A DNA stretch of 64,000 bases from Flavobacteriales bacterium UBA4466 (GCA_905182335.1 CAJJBE010000002.1:1-64000), one strand, 5' to 3'; shown: positions 52,639 through 62,888, counted from the first letter of the stretch. Translations and numbers: made by a program. Notes: generated from the letters alone by a model not told the origin.

Positions 52639-53457
52639 TTAAAATTTCTTCGAATCTAGAATGTTTGCCATCTTAGACTGAATTTTCTTCGCTGCGAATC
52701 CTGCTTTTTCAGTAAAATCAATTCCATTGGAAGCATAAATTATTCCTCGAGATGAATTGACTAATAATCCACAGTCTTTGTTCCATCCATAGTTTGCAAC
52801 ATCTTCCAAAGAGCCACCTTGCGCACCAACACCAGGGACTAAAAAGAAGTTTTTTGGTGCCATCTTTCTAACCTCTCCAATGGCTTCTGCTCGTGTTGCT
52901 CCAACAACATACATCAAATTCTCGTCCGTTCCCCATTCTTGAGACTTACGGAGTACTTTCTTGTAAAGTTCTTCGCTATGCACATCTGTCATGAATTGAA
53001 AATCTAACGCACCTTTGTTTGATGTTAGTGCAAGTAGAATAACCCATTTATTTTCATGCTCGAAGAACGGCGTAATACTATCTTCCCCCATGTAGGGTGA
53101 TATTGTCACCGAGTCCGCATCTAAGTAATTGAAAAAAGTGTCTGCATAATATCTCGAAGTGTTTCCAATATCTCCTCGTTTGGCATCAGCAATAGTAAAT
53201 ATATTTTTAGGAATATAATCCAATGTTTTCTTTAATGAATCCCATCCTTTTGGACCGTGACATTCATAAAAAGCGATGTTTGGTTTGTACGCAACACAGT
53301 AATCTTTGGTTGCATCGATAATCGCCTTGTTAAACTCAAATATTGGATCTTCAGTCTCTAGTAAAAACGAAGGCACTTTTTTTAGGTCGGTATCTAAGCC
53401 AACACATAAAAAAGAACGTTTAATTTTGATTTGTTCTATGAGTTCTGCTCTTGTCAT
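52639..53457 (-). CDS. pyrF: Orotidine 5'-phosphate decarboxylase PyrF (272 aa)
   Basis: Last step of UMP synthesis. It belongs to the longer group 2 type. [14 protein letters not shown] near residue 16, [16 protein letters not shown] near 98, [21 protein letters not shown] near 131 with the catalytic Lys-Asp pair, and a VPGVGAQGG phosphate-binding turn near 210 are the hallmarks. It lies 40 bp after prfA on the same strand, so a purM-prfA-pyrF operon is likely. Confidence 0.95.
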   Translation of the reverse strand: MTRAELIEQIKIKRSFLCVGLDTDLKKVPSFLLETEDPIFEFNKAIIDATKDYCVAYKPNIAFYECHGPKGWDSLKKTLDYIPKNIFTIADAKRGDIGNTSRYYADTFFNYLDADSVTISPYMGEDSITPFFEHENKWVILLALTSNKGALDFQFMTDVHSEELYKKVLRKSQEWGTDENLMYVVGATRAEAIGEVRKMAPKNFFLVPGVGAQGGSLEDVANYGWNKDCGLLVNSSRGIIYASNGIDFTEKAGFAAKKIQSKMANILDSKKF

Positions 53458-53497
53458 TTTAGTTTAATATTTAGTTGTCATGAGGTAATGAAAATGC

Positions 53498-54577
53498 TTA
53501 CATTTCTTCACCTTTCAACTTCTCAGCGTTTTCTGCCATTTTCAATGAGTCAATCATTTCTTGAATGTCACCATTCATAAATGAACTTAGATTGTACATG
53601 GTTTTGCCAATTCTGTGATCTGTAATACGTCCTTGTGGATAATTGTATGTACGAATCTTTGCAGACCTATCTCCAGTAGAAACTAATGATTTTCTGTGCT
53701 CTGCGCGTTCATTTTGGATTTTATCTAATTCAATTTGGTATAAACGAGATCTTAAAATTGATAATGCTTTGTCAAAGTTTTTGTGCTGAGACCGCCCATC
53801 TTGACACTCAGAAACAACACCTGTTGGAATATGCGTTAAACGAATTGCAGATTCAGTTTTGTTTACGTGCTGCCCACCCGCACCAGAAGCACGATATGTA
53901 TCTCTACGAACATCAGACAGATTCAATTCAAAATCAACTTCTTCAGCTTCAGGTAAAACAGCAATTGTTATTGCAGATGTATGAACTCTCCCTTGAGATT
54001 CCGTTTCTGGAACACGTTGAACACGGTGTACTCCTGATTCAAATTTTAACACTCCGTATGCTGCCGGAGCATCAATATTTATTGAGATTTCACGGTATCC
54101 CTTTGTTGTGCCTTCATTCGAATTAACTACCTCGTAGCTCCATCCTCTTTCTTTGAAGAACATAGTGTACATACGGAAACAATCTTCAACAAAAATACAT
54201 GCTTCATCCCCACCTGTACCAGCACGAAATTCCATAATAGCTCTCTTTTCATCTTCAGGATCTTTTGGGATCAACATGAATCTGATTTCTTCTTCTATTT
54301 CTGGACGAACACCTTCAAGATCATCGATTTCCATCTTCGCCATTTCACGCATTTCTGGATCCGTTTCTTCTTTTAAAAGTGCCTTTGAATTTGCTAAGTT
54401 TTCTATTAAGTTTTTATATTTTTTATAAATAATGACAAGTTCTTCAAGTTCTTTATATTCTTTATTCAACTTGATGTAGCGCTTCATGTCTGCAATAATG
54501 TCTGGATCGACAATAAGCGTTCCGACTTCAATGAACCGGATATTGATGGCCTCAAGTTTTTGTAGTAAATCGTTCAT
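53498..54577 (-). CDS. prfA: Peptide chain release factor 1 (359 aa)
   Basis: Recognises UAA and UAG. The catalytic GGQ is in ASGAGGQHVNKTESA near residue 231, FESGVHRVQRVPETESQGRVHTSA near 178 and RAGTGGDEACIFVED near 116. The stop-codon-recognition segment is near 190 with the PxT-like motif (PETE). The length is standard for RF1. It begins 2 bp after purM, which indicates co-transcription with nucleotide biosynthesis genes. Confidence 0.96.
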   Translation of the reverse strand: MNDLLQKLEAINIRFIEVGTLIVDPDIIADMKRYIKLNKEYKELEELVIIYKKYKNLIENLANSKALLKEETDPEMREMAKMEIDDLEGVRPEIEEEIRFMLIPKDPEDEKRAIMEFRAGTGGDEACIFVEDCFRMYTMFFKERGWSYEVVNSNEGTTKGYREISINIDAPAAYGVLKFESGVHRVQRVPETESQGRVHTSAITIAVLPEAEEVDFELNLSDVRRDTYRASGAGGQHVNKTESAIRLTHIPTGVVSECQDGRSQHKNFDKALSILRSRLYQIELDKIQNERAEHRKSLVSTGDRSAKIRTYNYPQGRITDHRIGKTMYNLSSFMNGDIQEMIDSLKMAENAEKLKGEEM

Positions 54578-54579
54578 TA

Positions 54580-55743
54580 TTAATATATAAATTCTCCGTA
54601 AGGTGAATTAATCGTTAGTTTTTTGCCAGCGTGCGCTTCAACACGACCAACAATTTTTGCATCAATATTGAATGACTTCGAAATTTCGATTATATCATTC
54701 GCGACTTCTTGCGGCACATAAATTTCCATGCGATGCCCCATATTGAAGACCTTGTACATTTCTTTCCATTCCGTTCCAGATTCTTTTTGAATCATATCGA
54801 AAAGAGGAGGGATAGGGAATAAGTTATCTTTAATTACATGTACATTCTCTACGAAGTGTAATACTTTCGTTTGAGCGCCACCTGAGCAGTGTACCATGCC
54901 GTGAATGCTAACTCTTTGCTCGTCTAAAATCTTTTTTATTACTGGTGCGTATGTTCTCGTTGGAGACAACACCATTTTACCAGCATCCAAAGGAGCGTTT
55001 ATATCTTCTGTTAATTTCTTTGTGCCTGAATAAACCAATTTACTTGGTACAGAAGGGTCGAAGCTTTCTGGATATTTTGTCGCTAATTCTTTATCGAAGA
55101 CATCATGTCTAGCCGAAGTCAGACCATTTGATCCCATTCCACCATTATATTCTGTTTCATATGTTGCTTGACCAAAAGATGAAAGTCCAACAATTACATC
55201 ACCATCTTGAATGTTATGGTTTGAAATTACATCAGATCGCTTCATGCGACAAACAACTGTTGAATCAACAATAATTGTTCGTACTAAATCTCCAACATCT
55301 GCAGTTTCTCCGCCTGTTGAGTGAATTCCAATCCCCTGAGATCTTAAGTCTGCAAGTAACTCCTCTGTTCCATTGATGATTACAGAAAGCACTTCACCTG
55401 TAATCAAGTTTTTATTACGACCGATTGTGGAAGAAAGTAAGATGTTATTTGTTGCTCCAACACATAATAAATCATCAATATTCATTATTAATGCATCTTG
55501 AGCAATTCCCTTCCATACAGAAGTGTCACCCGTTTCTTTCCAGTATATGTATGCTAAAGAAGACTTTGTTCCGGCCCCATCAGCATGCATAACTACACAG
55601 TAATCCTCATCACCAGTTAAGTGATCCGGAACGATTTTACAAAATGCCTGTGGAAATAGACCCTTGTCTACGTTCTTAATTGCATTGTGTACGTCCTCTT
55701 TTCCAGCGGAAACGCCACGTAAATTGTATCTAGTGTCTGCCAT
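54580..55743 (-). CDS. purM: Phosphoribosylformylglycinamidine cyclo-ligase PurM (387 aa)
   Basis: Makes aminoimidazole ribotide in purine synthesis. The opening MADTRYNLRGVSAGKEDVH differs from the classic YKDAGVD but is common in this phylum's longer PurM. HADGAGTKS near residue 53, NIDDLLCVGA near 88, STGGETADVGDLVRT near 143 and NMGHRMEIYVP near 342 give the ATP/formylglycinamidine sites. It is ~40 residues longer than the E. coli enzyme. Heads the purM-prfA-pyrF set. Confidence 0.94.
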   Translation of the reverse strand: MADTRYNLRGVSAGKEDVHNAIKNVDKGLFPQAFCKIVPDHLTGDEDYCVVMHADGAGTKSSLAYIYWKETGDTSVWKGIAQDALIMNIDDLLCVGATNNILLSSTIGRNKNLITGEVLSVIINGTEELLADLRSQGIGIHSTGGETADVGDLVRTIIVDSTVVCRMKRSDVISNHNIQDGDVIVGLSSFGQATYETEYNGGMGSNGLTSARHDVFDKELATKYPESFDPSVPSKLVYSGTKKLTEDINAPLDAGKMVLSPTRTYAPVIKKILDEQRVSIHGMVHCSGGAQTKVLHFVENVHVIKDNLFPIPPLFDMIQKESGTEWKEMYKVFNMGHRMEIYVPQEVANDIIEISKSFNIDAKIVGRVEAHAGKKLTINSPYGEFIY

Positions 55744-55759
55744 AATGAAATGTAAGGTG

Positions 55760-55767
55760 CAAAATTA
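55760..55767 (-). promoter_or_regulatory. -7 element of the purM promoter
   Basis: On the - strand TAATTTTG, a perfect TAnnTTTG, 16 nt before the purM ATG. A TTG upstream is spaced only 13 nt, so the second element is unclear. Confidence 0.45.
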
Positions 55768-56008
55768 GCAAATCTAAGCGCAAAGGCAGAATTTATAGGG
55801 TAAAAGATTTGTCTTGAAAAGAATACTGAGTTCAATTAAATCACCAGTTTAAATCTAACCTTGTCCCTTTTAACATGCTATTGGTGCTATCTTTTTGAAA
55901 AATGGATGTGGCGGCTATCTTTAACCCAATTTATTTGTTGTTTATTACCTGTATTGATTTTAATTCGTTTACTAATCCTAGTTTTTAGTAATTATTCGTT
56001 TAATTGGG

Positions 56009-58126
56009 TCAGTTGCTATGTTCAAATTGAATATTAAATGCGCTGTCCATTATGAATTTACCTTCAGTTTGACTTTGGATTCCAGGGGGGGTAATTCCTT
56101 TAATTAAAGAAGTTTCCCCTTTTTCAATTAAGTCACTGAGTTGTATGTCGGTGAGTTTTTTCCCCATTAATTCAAAAGGAACTTTAAAACCACAGGTATT
56201 GAAGTTCTTGCAGCCAGTTGCGTTTTTCCCTTTGATTAGGTTGAATTTTTTGCATTTAGGGCAACCCATATCTTCAAAATAAATGATTTTTTTAACACGC
56301 TTTTTTTTAGGGATATCTTCTTTCTCAGGTCTTCGCTCTTGAAAGAATTGAATGCTATTAGGGGTATTGAAAATAACCTCATCTGTCAATTCACGAACCA
56401 TTTTATATAATTCTTGTTTAAATACGTCTAGGTTATATTCACCTTTTTCTATGAGCCGAATTTTACGTTCCCAATTCCCGGTAAGCTCTGCACTTTTGAG
56501 TAGTTCGTTTTGAATGGTATCTATTAAGGCTGTGCCAGTAGCTGTAGCTATGATGTTTTTACGTTTTTTTTCAATGTATTTTCTTCTAAAAAGCGTTTCA
56601 ATAATGTTAGCGCGAGTAGAGGGGCGGCCGATTCCATTATCTTTCATTATCTCGCGCATCTCTTCATCTTCAACCTGGCGTCCAGCAGATTCCATCGAAC
56701 GTAATAAAGTTGCCTCTGAAAAATGCTTTGGTGGCGTTGTTTTTCCTTTATGTACTAGAGGTTTGTGTGGCCCTTTTTCACCTTCTTCAAAATTAGGCAT
56801 AATTGCCACTTCATTTTTCGATGTTTGAGGTGCTTCTTTCTTCGAAGCGTAAAGTACTCTCCAGCCTAGCTCTAAGATTTGTTTCCCAGTAGCTTTAAAT
56901 CCCAAGGATTCAACTTTTCCAAGAACGGTTGTATTTGAAACAACACAAGGTGGGTAGAATACAGCGATGAATCTGCGGCAAATAAGATCGTAAACGTTTT
57001 GTTCTGCAGGAGTGATTCCCGAAGGGGTAACCCCTGTAGGGATAATCGCGTGATGATCAGTAACTTTTTTATCGTCGAAAACTGTTTTTGATTTCGGGAT
57101 AGGTTTAAGTAAAACGCTCTCAGTAAATCTTGAGTAGTATTGAAGACCTTTTAATATGTTTGGAATCTTTGGGTGTAAATCTCCAGTCAGGTATGTGGTA
57201 TCAACTCTTGGATAGGTGACCAATTTCTTTTCATATAACCCTTGAATCAACTTTAAGGTGTCATCAGCAGAAAGCCCATATTTTTTATTGGCATCAACTT
57301 GTAACGATGTCAAATCATACATACGAGGGTTGCCTTCTTTCCCTTCTTTTTGTTCAAAACAAGTGATTTCGAATTCCTTATCTACTAGATATTCGAGCCC
57401 CTTTTCCACTTTTTCTTTAGAGTTAAGTCTGTCTATCTGACAATTAAACTCCTGTCCTTTATAGGTTGTTTTTAATTCCCAATATTCAGCAATTGAAAAG
57501 GCATCAATTTCTTTTTGACGTGTCACAATCATCGCGAGGGTAGGAGTCTGCACTCTACCTATCGATAGTGTCGATTTCCCCATTCCAAATTTCTTAGTGA
57601 AAAGGCGCGTTCCATTAATACCTAGCATCCAATCACCAATTGCGCGTGCGCTTCCGGCGGCATATAGGTTGTCGTATTTTTTCGAGTCATGTAGTTTCTC
57701 AAATCCTTCTTTAATTGCTTCTTCTGTTAGAGAAGAAATCCAAAGTCGCTTAATCGGGACATTACACTTGGCCTTTAAAAGGACCCATCTTTGTATCAAC
57801 TCTCCTTCTTGGCCAGCATCGCCACAGTTTATTACTTCATCACAGTTTTTTACTAGTCGTGCGATGGTGTTGAATTGTTTCTCTACACCTTTGTTTTTAA
57901 TTAATTTAATCCCAAAATTAGGAGGAATGATAGGTAAATCTTCTAATTTCCAGTATTTCCAATTTTCATTGTAGTCGTGTGGCTCCTTCAGAGTACATAA
58001 GTGACCGAAAGTCCAAGTGATTTGATATCCATTACCTTCAAAATAACCATCGTTTCGTTGCTTAGCACCAAGAACTTCAGCAATATCTTTAGCAACGGAT
58101 GGCTTTTCTGCAATACAGACTATCAT
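56009..58126 (-). CDS. topB: DNA topoisomerase III TopB (705 aa)
   Basis: Type IA enzyme that decatenates single-stranded and recombination intermediates. MIVCIAEKPSVAKDIAEVLGA is the Toprim start; the metal-binding segment is NCGDAGQEGELIQRW near residue 97. The active-site Tyr lies in KLVTYPRVDTTYL near residue 306 (most relatives have YPRTDS, here YPRVDT). GIGRPSTRANIIETL near 496. C-terminal CPKCKKFNL..NATGCKNFNTCGF near 626 is a zinc ribbon for DNA binding. It ends the thyA-capA-folA-topB operon. Confidence 0.94.
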   Translation of the reverse strand: MIVCIAEKPSVAKDIAEVLGAKQRNDGYFEGNGYQITWTFGHLCTLKEPHDYNENWKYWKLEDLPIIPPNFGIKLIKNKGVEKQFNTIARLVKNCDEVINCGDAGQEGELIQRWVLLKAKCNVPIKRLWISSLTEEAIKEGFEKLHDSKKYDNLYAAGSARAIGDWMLGINGTRLFTKKFGMGKSTLSIGRVQTPTLAMIVTRQKEIDAFSIAEYWELKTTYKGQEFNCQIDRLNSKEKVEKGLEYLVDKEFEITCFEQKEGKEGNPRMYDLTSLQVDANKKYGLSADDTLKLIQGLYEKKLVTYPRVDTTYLTGDLHPKIPNILKGLQYYSRFTESVLLKPIPKSKTVFDDKKVTDHHAIIPTGVTPSGITPAEQNVYDLICRRFIAVFYPPCVVSNTTVLGKVESLGFKATGKQILELGWRVLYASKKEAPQTSKNEVAIMPNFEEGEKGPHKPLVHKGKTTPPKHFSEATLLRSMESAGRQVEDEEMREIMKDNGIGRPSTRANIIETLFRRKYIEKKRKNIIATATGTALIDTIQNELLKSAELTGNWERKIRLIEKGEYNLDVFKQELYKMVRELTDEVIFNTPNSIQFFQERRPEKEDIPKKKRVKKIIYFEDMGCPKCKKFNLIKGKNATGCKNFNTCGFKVPFELMGKKLTDIQLSDLIEKGETSLIKGITPPGIQSQTEGKFIMDSAFNIQFEHSN

Positions 58127-58129
58127 GAT

Positions 58130-58639
58130 TTATTTACGTGTATATTTTAAGACTGCGAAGCTTGCTTCATTTTCCTCATCTTTTTCATATGTTTTTATCG
58201 TCTTAACATTCCATTGGGCTAAATCAAAATCAGGGAAAAATGTATCTGGGCGGTAATTATCATTTACATGAGTTATGTACATTTCGTCAACATAACCCTC
58301 GTCTAATGCAATTTTATAGATCTCACCTCCGCCAATAATGAAAACAGTGCGTTCAGTTTCAGCTTTGTAAGCGTCCATGCATTCTTTTATCGAATTAAAC
58401 GCGACACACCCCTTCTCAGCGTTGTAATTCTTGTTCCTAGTTAAAATTACATTTTCTCGTTTCGGTAATGGACGGTATTTTGTTGGGATTGAATCGTAAT
58501 TCTTCCTTCCCATGACAACAACTTGGCCTAGTGTAGTTTCTTTAAAGAATTTCATATCTTCAGGAAGGTGCCACATTAAGTCATTGTCTTTGCCAATACC
58601 CCTCTCGATATCCATTGCTACAATTAATGCTACTTTCAT
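58130..58639 (-). CDS. folA: Dihydrofolate reductase (169 aa)
   Basis: Reduces dihydrofolate to tetrahydrofolate with [37 protein letters not shown] holds the conserved Trp-His-Leu-Pro-Glu-Asp and folate contacts; VVMGRKNYDSIP and FIIGGGEIYKIAL bind NADPH; RPDTFFPDFD closes the pocket. The length is typical. The preceding capA-like gene overlaps it by one base, so folA follows thyA in one operon, metabolically sensible because ThyA yields dihydrofolate. Confidence 0.95.
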   Translation of the reverse strand: MKVALIVAMDIERGIGKDNDLMWHLPEDMKFFKETTLGQVVVMGRKNYDSIPTKYRPLPKRENVILTRNKNYNAEKGCVAFNSIKECMDAYKAETERTVFIIGGGEIYKIALDEGYVDEMYITHVNDNYRPDTFFPDFDLAQWNVKTIKTYEKDEENEASFAVLKYTRK

Positions 58640-60045
58640 TATTCTATTCTTGTTACCGATGTTGGTGTTACTCTTACTATATAAGCTTCGCTTGATAACT
58701 TACAGTCGTTAATGAATTGTAGATTTCCTCTGGCCTGTTCTAATTTAGTGCAAACTCCTGATAAAATATAATTTTTCCCTGCTTGATCTACGGTCTCGTG
58801 AATGAAGGGACTAATTTTTTTATCTAAGAGTAATTCATCCTTCCCGTCAGGAATTAGAACTGCCAAGTAATAGGTTAAGTAGTGCTTGTATAATTCTCCT
58901 ATTGTTGAGCTTTCATCAATCGTCTTTGTGTCAATTCCTATATTATGTTCTGAAAATAACTTTTTGCTATCAGCAAAAAAACCGTCCATTTTAAGTTGAA
59001 TCCCAGCGGAGATAAACTCAGGGCGATATTTATTGTAATTAAACTCTGGTAGAATATAGTATTTTTTGATTACCCCTTCTTGTTTTTTGTGAACATAAAC
59101 CAAGCATTGTTCTGTTTTTCCAAGGGTAACTTTGTTATTCTCTTTTTTAATGCTAGCCCCAATCATTACACCGCCTCGTGTGTAACGAACGGACATATTA
59201 GAAACAAAATTCCCCATTGACCAAACCGTTAAGTGCTCTTCATTATTTATGTTTTTCCGAACGATGGGCTGAACAGTGTGAGGGTGTCCACCAATAACCA
59301 TATCTGCACCTACTTTATAACAAAATGCTTCCCATTTTTTCTGATAGCTATCAGGAAGATGCAAGTATTCTTTACCCCAGTGCATATTACAAATAATGTA
59401 ATCTACATTCATAGATTTTGCTTTCTCAACATCTTTACGGATTATGGCACTATCAATATAATTTATGATTAGCGGGGCGTTAACTTTTAAACCATTGGTT
59501 CCATAGGTGTAATTAAGCATTGCGACTTTCATGCCATTTTTCTCAATTATCAACGGGTAATATTTGTCACGTTCTTCTTTGTTTCTAAATGTTCCAGTAT
59601 GTTTTACACCAAGGCCATCTAAAACATCTAAAGTACGAATAACTCCCTTTGATCCACGGTCACAGGAGTGATTGTTCGAAGTTAGTATTACATTAAACCC
59701 ATTAGAAACAACGGCTTGTGCCAACTCGTCTGGAGCTGAGAATTGAGGGTAACCTTTGTATGGTCTACCAGCTAGTGTTACTTCAAGATTGACAACTTTA
59801 ATGTCATATTCATTAATGACAGGCTTGATGAATTTGAATCCATCTTCATAGTCGTAACTCTGCGTGTTCTTATTGTATGCAGCGCTTATTTGACCATCAT
59901 GTTGCATAACGTCCCCAGCAAACAAAAATGACAATTCATCTTGTGAATATGTTGTAATTGAAAGAAATAAAATAATAAAACTAGACAGCCACTGCACCTT
60001 TGATGTGCGGGTGTGGATCATAGTTTGTAAGTTCAAAATCTTCAT
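58639..60045 (-). CDS. Exported CapA/PgsA-type metallophosphoesterase-like protein (468 aa)
   Basis: A CapA family protein: [19 protein letters not shown] near residue 40, [26 protein letters not shown] near 93, [23 protein letters not shown] near 125 and [40 protein letters not shown] near 220. This is a calcineurin-like metal-site set (Asp, Asn, His, GGHPH). In Bacillus, CapA joins poly-gamma-glutamate synthesis at the cell surface; here no capB or capC lies nearby. The start region overlaps the thyA end by up to ~65 bp; an ATG at 60021 would shorten the overlap. A signal sequence ([15 protein letters not shown]) follows either start, so the product should be exported. Confidence 0.87.
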   Translation of the reverse strand: MKILNLQTMIHTRTSKVQWLSSFIILFLSITTYSQDELSFLFAGDVMQHDGQISAAYNKNTQSYDYEDGFKFIKPVINEYDIKVVNLEVTLAGRPYKGYPQFSAPDELAQAVVSNGFNVILTSNNHSCDRGSKGVIRTLDVLDGLGVKHTGTFRNKEERDKYYPLIIEKNGMKVAMLNYTYGTNGLKVNAPLIINYIDSAIIRKDVEKAKSMNVDYIICNMHWGKEYLHLPDSYQKKWEAFCYKVGADMVIGGHPHTVQPIVRKNINNEEHLTVWSMGNFVSNMSVRYTRGGVMIGASIKKENNKVTLGKTEQCLVYVHKKQEGVIKKYYILPEFNYNKYRPEFISAGIQLKMDGFFADSKKLFSEHNIGIDTKTIDESSTIGELYKHYLTYYLAVLIPDGKDELLLDKKISPFIHETVDQAGKNYILSGVCTKLEQARGNLQFINDCKLSSEAYIVRVTPTSVTRIE

Positions 60046-60775
60046 ATGTAAAACTAAATATGTCTTTTACTTGTGGGTTGATTTTCATCGTTGGCAATTC
60101 ACGAAAATCTCTACTTAATTGCAAATCAACTTGCTCCATGTGGTTACTGTAAACATGAGCGTCACCAAAGGTATGCACAAAATCACCAACCTCTAATTCA
60201 CACACTTGTGCTAGCATCATCGTTAATAAAGCGTATGATGCAATATTGAACGGGACACCTAAAAATGTATCAGCACTTCGTTGATATAATTGGCAACTTA
60301 ATTTACCATCTGCAACGTAGAATTGAAACATGGTATGACAAGGCGGTAGTGCCATATTGTCAACATCTGCAACATTCCAAGCCGAGACTAGGTGTCTTCT
60401 TGAATTAGGATTATTTTTTATGGAATCAACCAATTTCGTTATTTGATCAATAGTCCCTCCTTTACCGTCAGGCCATGATCTCCATTGATGCCCATAGACC
60501 GGACCAAGATTTCCTTGTTCATCCGCCCATTCATCCCATATTCTGACATTATTTTCTTTCAAATACTTGATATTAGTATCTCCTTGTAGAAACCACAGTA
60601 ACTCGATGATAATTGATCTTAAATGTAGCTTCTTTGTAGTGATGCATGGAAAGCCTTTGGAGAGGTCAAAACGCATTTGATATCCAAAAATAGATGTTGT
60701 TCCTGTTCCTGTACGATCTTCTTTTTTTGTTCCGTTGTCTTTAATGTGCTGTAATAAATCGTGATATTGCTTCAT
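59981..60775 (-). CDS. thyA: Thymidylate synthase ThyA (264 aa)
   Basis: Methylates dUMP to dTMP using methylene-tetrahydrofolate. The catalytic Cys146 lies in [13 protein letters not shown], the same position as in E. coli ThyA (also 264 aa). [13 protein letters not shown] near 21, [21 protein letters not shown] near 81, and [25 protein letters not shown] near 160 are standard. It is the first gene of the thyA-capA-folA-topB operon. A -7 element (TAAATTTG at 60803-60810, - strand) lies 27 nt before the start. Confidence 0.97.
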   Translation of the reverse strand: MKQYHDLLQHIKDNGTKKEDRTGTGTTSIFGYQMRFDLSKGFPCITTKKLHLRSIIIELLWFLQGDTNIKYLKENNVRIWDEWADEQGNLGPVYGHQWRSWPDGKGGTIDQITKLVDSIKNNPNSRRHLVSAWNVADVDNMALPPCHTMFQFYVADGKLSCQLYQRSADTFLGVPFNIASYALLTMMLAQVCELEVGDFVHTFGDAHVYSNHMEQVDLQLSRDFRELPTMKINPQVKDIFSFTYEDFELTNYDPHPHIKGAVAV

Positions 60776-60802
60776 CGTTGTTAGGTCTTAGCTTTTCAAA
60801 AA

Positions 60803-60810
60803 CAAATTTA
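60803..60810 (-). promoter_or_regulatory. -7 element of the thyA operon
   Basis: On the - strand TAAATTTG, a perfect TAnnTTTG, 27 nt before the ATG at 60775. No clear TTG at the right spacing. Confidence 0.45.
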
Positions 60811-60918
60811 ATCCTTTTGAAGAGAATTAAAAAGGAATGTTCGTAAGTGGTGTAAAAGGTTAATAAATTCTCATTTTATTCACTTCAATTAATTATTATA
60901 TTCGTTTTATAGGAAAGA

Positions 60919-61289
60919 GTGCCATTATTCTTACCAATTATGAGCCTTGGGCAAAAGGAGATTTCGTTGAAAAAGAAATACTTCGGAAGTATATTGGTGA
61001 AGTACCTTCTTATACTTATAAGATAGACATTGGTTCAGGAATTGTTCAAATTTCTTCCTCTTCCATCTATGTCTTTATCGATAAGGATGTTATTGTGTTA
61101 GAGGTGGGTAACAATAAACTAACAGGTTCTTACGATGTTCTCTTTAAAGCAAGGGCCTATTATTTGTTGGAGGCTAAAATGGAAGGGCAGATTGCTACAG
61201 AACGTATCATGGTATATAAACGTGGAAAACATCTCTCAAGAGAAGGTATGTTCCCGCAGCCCTTTTCTGATTTGATAAAGTCTAAGTAA
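60919..61289 (+). pseudogene. Frameshifted small secreted-protein gene (~123 codons)
   Basis: The 5' part is read in one frame as PLFLPIMSLGQKEISLKKKYFG, a signal-peptide end and mature start. At about 60987 the reading jumps to another frame that codes KYIGEVPSYTYKIDIGSG and onward to KRGKHLSREGMFPQPFSDLI-stop. Adding one A in GGAAG at 60985-60989 restores KKYFGKYIGE, a motif I recognise from small exported proteins of flavobacteria (KKxYFGKYxG...VYKRGK..SREG). The start is also damaged: upstream is TAG (60910), and the ATG is missing. The likely cause is a single-base deletion in an A run. It could be an assembly error. Confidence 0.7.
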
Positions 61290-62630
61290 TTACAGAGGTA
61301 GCCTAATCGAGAATGTGGTTCCCTTTCCAGGTATACTTTTAACTTGAATTGTTCCTTTATGCTCTTCGATGATTAGTTTCACATAGTACAGTCCCAACCC
61401 AAACCCTTTAACGTCATGCAGGTTTCCAGTCGGGACACGATAAAATTTATCAAAAATCATCTTGGTGTCTTCACGCTTTATTCCGATTCCATTATCCTGA
61501 AATTCCATAAAGAAGTAGCGCTTTTCTGAATGTGTTTTTATAGTTATAAAAGGCTCTTTATCACAATATTTAATTGCGTTGTCAAGAAGGTTATAAACGA
61601 CATTTGAGAAATGGACAGGGTCAACAATGATAGATTCTATGGGGGCATTTTTATTAAGGATAATGTTTAGACCTTTAGCTTTTTGGCTGAAGTAAAGATT
61701 GTCTTTGACCTCATCAAGAAGCTCGTTAATGTTCAGTATTTCTTTTGATAGTGCAATTTTGTTCTTATCCAATTTCGCAATATTGAGAACGCGCTCTACT
61801 TGATTCTCAAGGCGCTTATTCTCTTTGAATATAATATGTGCATATTTTTCTATTTTTTCTCGTTCATCAGGAGAGGTTCTTAATATCATTTCTGAGGAAA
61901 GGCCAATCGTTGAAATAGGCGTTTTTAACTCATGTGTCATGTTATTAATGAAATCATTTTTGACTTCAGAGAGTTTTTTTTGTTTTAGGATTATCATGAC
62001 AGTGTATCCAAAAAATAACAGTACTAATGCGCCAATTATAAAGACAAAAGTGTATGGCGAGTAGTTGCTTGTATTTTGATCTGAATTCATTTCAGAATCA
62101 ATGCCCGGGAAGTAAACGGTAAAGTAATGTCCGTCTTTTTTCCATTTCATACTTTCGGATGTTATGGCTGTCAAGGAGTCGGATGATTGTCTAAACTGTT
62201 CTTCTTCCGTATATCGAATTAAGTTTCCAAATACAATTGAATCTGTAAAACAGTCATATATTCCATATTGAAAATTTTGATGAACATTCTGATCATAGAA
62301 CTCCCGTTTTAATAGGTTTTCAAGATAATATGGGTGTAATTCTTCATTGATGTCTACCGAAAAGTAATTGGAGTTAATTTGTTTTACTGCACCGTATAAA
62401 TCTGAGCTATCCTCTTTTACGGAAGAAAGATCTTTCAGTACATTTCTTAAAGCAATATGTGTTTGTTCGCTAAAATGAATAATGTTTAGACTGTCTTCTT
62501 TTTCTTGAATAGCAATTTTCACCTCTTGCATACTCGCAGTTTGTTTTATCCAAACAATTTGAACTAGTAATATGCTTATTACAGAGATGACACCGAGAAT
62601 GATAACGGCGCTTACAGTTTTTCTATTCAT
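61290..62630 (-). CDS. Two-helix sensor histidine kinase, HisKA type (446 aa)
   Basis: An N-terminal membrane helix (ILGVISVISILLVQIVWI near residues 12-29), a ~165-residue periplasmic sensor, a second helix (FVFIIGALVLLFFGYTVMIILK near 198-219), then the phosphoacceptor FINNMTHELKTPIS with His near 235, N box NVVYNLLDNAIKY near 345, QDNGIG near 378, and GFGLGLYYVKLIIEEHKG near 405. The periplasmic part (HIALRNVLKDLSSVKEDSS) suggests a helical sensor domain. It resembles Bacteroidota kinases that pair with an OmpR-type regulator, but no regulator gene is adjacent in this window, so its partner is elsewhere. Confidence 0.9.
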   Translation of the reverse strand: MNRKTVSAVIILGVISVISILLVQIVWIKQTASMQEVKIAIQEKEDSLNIIHFSEQTHIALRNVLKDLSSVKEDSSDLYGAVKQINSNYFSVDINEELHPYYLENLLKREFYDQNVHQNFQYGIYDCFTDSIVFGNLIRYTEEEQFRQSSDSLTAITSESMKWKKDGHYFTVYFPGIDSEMNSDQNTSNYSPYTFVFIIGALVLLFFGYTVMIILKQKKLSEVKNDFINNMTHELKTPISTIGLSSEMILRTSPDEREKIEKYAHIIFKENKRLENQVERVLNIAKLDKNKIALSKEILNINELLDEVKDNLYFSQKAKGLNIILNKNAPIESIIVDPVHFSNVVYNLLDNAIKYCDKEPFITIKTHSEKRYFFMEFQDNGIGIKREDTKMIFDKFYRVPTGNLHDVKGFGLGLYYVKLIIEEHKGTIQVKSIPGKGTTFSIRLPL

Positions 62631-62856
62631 AAGTTAAAAGTACAAAATCCTACTCTGATTTTATATCTCGCATCGGAAGTCTTATGGATGATATCGCTTC
62701 ACTACTTATGGAATTCTATTTTGAAGTGTGGGCAGAGATATATTTAAGCTACCCAGTTAGTAGTATATTTAATTTATGTGTGCCTTTTTAGATGAGACAA
62801 GTGCGTTAGCTATTTTGGTTGTGATGAAATAGAGTATATTTTTTCGTGATAAACAC

Positions 62857-62888
62857 AAAAAAAAGGCCGCTGATTCAGCGACTTTTTA
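62857..62888. terminator. Bidirectional terminator between the kinase and flavoenzyme genes
   Basis: A near-perfect palindrome (CGCTGA then TTCAGCG) framed by AAAAAGGC on the left and ACTTTTT on the right, so it works in both directions. It lies just after the stop side of the 62909 gene (- strand) and would end its transcript. Confidence 0.75.
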
